Of a DNA stretch of 6,713 nt, positions 5,028 to 6,713 are shown piece by piece. Below the pieces are notes generated by a model. It saw only the letters and a list, made by a program, of their open reading frames with translations, did not search any database and was not told the origin of the DNA. Position 1 is the stretch's first letter; each line of letters begins with the position of its first letter. The DNA comes from an uncultured Collinsella sp. (lineage in GTDB: Bacteria > Actinomycetota > Coriobacteriia > Coriobacteriales > Coriobacteriaceae), in contig URJD01000103.1 of the NCBI GenBank assembly GCA_900548075.1, positions 1 through 6,713 on the forward strand, in the 5' to 3' direction. The position numbers and the translations under genes were made by a program.

Positions 5028-6713
5028 GTGGCTGAGAACCTAAGCAACCAGTCTGTACCCGAAGCCGCGGCGCGCGTCGCTGCCGTGGTCAACCGCCTCG
5101 TTAACCGAATCGGCTCGAATGCCGAGTCCAGGGAGCGTCTCGCCGAGATCGAGATCCCCGAGGAGCTGCGCGACAATCTGGCGCTGTTCCTGCGCCTGGA
5201 GCGTCGTGTGCTTAGCGAGTATGATCCTGAGATCGCGGACCTGTTCGACAAGATCCTGTCGGCCGAGATTGTGGCCAATGCCGGCAACCCCGGTACGCGT
5301 GCTGCCGACGAGGCCGTCGACGAGCAGGGCGTGCCTACTGCCGATGAGTCCACCGCCGTGGCATTCCGTGAGGTCGTCGATCTGATCGACAGCCTGCCGC
5401 TCGATAAGCAGCAGGTCATTGTCCGCGCCTTTACGAGTTTCTTCCATCTGGCAAACCTGTCGGAGGAGAACTACCGTGTGGCGCAGCTGCGCGAGCGCGA
5501 GGCCGGTGCGTCGACCGATACCGAGGTCGATCCCGCCAACGAGCTCACCGTCGCCTATCACCAGCTGGTGAATGAGCTGGGCGTCGAGGGCGCCAACGAG
5601 CTGCTCGGCAAGCTCGAGTTCCACCCCGTCTTTACCGCGCATCCCACCGAGGCCCGTCGCAAGGCCGTCGAGGGCAAGATTCGCCGTATCTCCAACCTGC
5701 TGGAGGAGCGTCCGCGTCTGGGCGGCTCCGACCTGGTGGAGAACGAGCGCCATATGCTGCAGGAGATCGACGCCCTGGTGCGTACGAGCCCCATCGCGCT
5801 CAAGAAGCCCACGCCGGTCGAGGAAGCCGATACCATCATCGACATCTTCGATAACACACTGTTCGACGTCATCCCCGTCATTTATCGTCGCTTTGACGAC
5901 TGGGTGCTGGGCGACAAGGCCGGCACCGTGCCGCCGCTGTGCCCGGCGTTCTTCCATCCCGGCAGCTGGATCGGTTCCGACCGCGACGGTAACCCCAACG
6001 TCACCGCCAAGGTGAGCCGTGAGGTCGCCGCCAAGTACTTCACCCACATGGTGCTCAAGCTCGAGGACAAGTGCCGCCGCATTGGCCGCAACCTCACGCT
6101 CGAGGCCACCTACAGCAAGCCGTCTGCCGAGCTCATCAACCTGTGGAACCATCAGGTCGAGATGAGCCCTCGGTACACGGCCCGCGCCGAGCTGATTTCC
6201 GAGCACGAGCCGCATCGCGCCGTCATGCTCGTCATGGCCGACCGTCTGAACGCCACCGTACGTCGTATCACCGATACCATGTACCACAGCGCCGATGAGT
6301 TCCTGGAGGACCTGCGCGTCGTCCAGCGTTCGCTTGCTGCCTGCGGTGCCGTCCGTGCCGCCTACGGTCCGGTCCAGACCATCATCTGGCAGGTCGAGTC
6401 CTTCGGCTTCCATATGGTCGAGATGGAGTTCCGTCAGCACTCCGTGGTGCACGCCCGCGCCCTCAAGGATATCCACGAGAACGGTATCCATGGCGATCTG
6501 CAGCCCATGACGCGCGAGGTCATCGATACCTTCCGCGCTATCGGCTCCATCCAAAAGCGCTACGGCAAGAAGATGGCGCACCGCTACATCATCTCGTTCA
6601 CCAAGAGCGCCCAGCATGTGGCCGACGTCTTTGAGTTGGCCCACCTGTCCTTCGCACACGAGGAGGATGTCCCCGAGCTCGACGTAATCCCGCTGTTCGA
6701 GCAGCTCGAGGAC
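5028..6713 (+). CDS. ppc: Phosphoenolpyruvate carboxylase, N-terminal 562 residues (3' end outside window)
   Basis: The frame is open from GTG 5028 to the last base, so the C-terminal third or more is missing. The enzyme carboxylates phosphoenolpyruvate with bicarbonate to oxaloacetate in the cytosol, refilling the C4 acid pool and, in fermenters, feeding succinate formation. Family marks: RAFTSFFHLANLSEENYR (about 134-151), equivalent to the E. coli ARAFSQFLNLAN segment; FTAHPTEARRK (202-212) with catalytic His205 (E. coli His138); SWIGSDRDGNPNV (313-325), the phosphate-binding GxDRDGNP motif; and VEMEFRQH (464-471), matching the E. coli VRIDIRQE region. The glycine-rich loop and the C-terminal allosteric site lie beyond the window. 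The TAHPTE motif is 67 residues further from the start than in E. coli, partly because of an acidic, Ala-rich segment at about 80-112. It follows hisS across a 257-base regulatory gap and has its own promoter. Confidence 0.93.
   Translation, partial: MAENLSNQSVPEAAARVAAVVNRLVNRIGSNAESRERLAEIEIPEELRDNLALFLRLERRVLSEYDPEIADLFDKILSAEIVANAGNPGTRAADEAVDEQGVPTADESTAVAFREVVDLIDSLPLDKQQVIVRAFTSFFHLANLSEENYRVAQLREREAGASTDTEVDPANELTVAYHQLVNELGVEGANELLGKLEFHPVFTAHPTEARRKAVEGKIRRISNLLEERPRLGGSDLVENERHMLQEIDALVRTSPIALKKPTPVEEADTIIDIFDNTLFDVIPVIYRRFDDWVLGDKAGTVPPLCPAFFHPGSWIGSDRDGNPNVTAKVSREVAAKYFTHMVLKLEDKCRRIGRNLTLEATYSKPSAELINLWNHQVEMSPRYTARAELISEHEPHRAVMLVMADRLNATVRRITDTMYHSADEFLEDLRVVQRSLAACGAVRAAYGPVQTIIWQVESFGFHMVEMEFRQHSVVHARALKDIHENGIHGDLQPMTREVIDTFRAIGSIQKRYGKKMAHRYIISFTKSAQHVADVFELAHLSFAHEEDVPELDVIPLFEQLED

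Noticed and set aside
5040..6659. Minus-strand open frame of about 540 codons opposite ppc
   Set aside because: It is antisense to diagnostic PEP carboxylase motifs and has no family resemblance.

Overview
The window reads as ordinary chromosome from a GC-rich bacterium. Codons mostly end in G or C, GTG and ATG starts follow strong Shine-Dalgarno sequences, and there are no introns. The proteins most resemble those of gut Actinobacteria of the Coriobacteriia, with Collinsella my best guess. That placement comes from general protein and composition character, not from a search, so it is an inference. Every gene lies on the plus strand.

Layout: (1) Positions 1-396 hold the C-terminal part of an EamA/DMT-type membrane transporter, closed by a clear intrinsic terminator. 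(2) Positions 513-3152 hold a probable two-gene operon: an M20D-type amidohydrolase/aminoacylase followed 39 bases later by a 12-helix MFS transporter. Together they look like a small uptake (or export) and hydrolysis module for N-acylated amino acids or related amides; the substrate is unknown. (3) Positions 3153-3456 are non-coding and the most unusual part of the window. Three long dyad-symmetric hairpins lie end to end (3189-3250, 3262-3325, 3326-3397), directly followed by a TATAAT box for the next gene. (4) Positions 3457-4770 encode histidyl-tRNA synthetase (hisS), complete, with a hairpin terminator behind it. (5) Positions 4771-5027 are a regulatory gap with three copies of a GAGAAATAC-type motif and a TATAAT promoter. 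(6) From 5028 to the end runs the first 562 codons of phosphoenolpyruvate carboxylase (ppc), cut by the window edge.

The genes do not form one pathway. hisS (translation) and ppc (anaplerotic oxaloacetate supply) are housekeeping genes, each with its own promoter. The M20D/MFS pair is a separate nutrient module. I found no CRISPR array, phage gene, transposase, rRNA or tRNA. The best candidates for something undescribed are the triple-hairpin block between the MFS gene and hisS, and the spaced motif set upstream of ppc.
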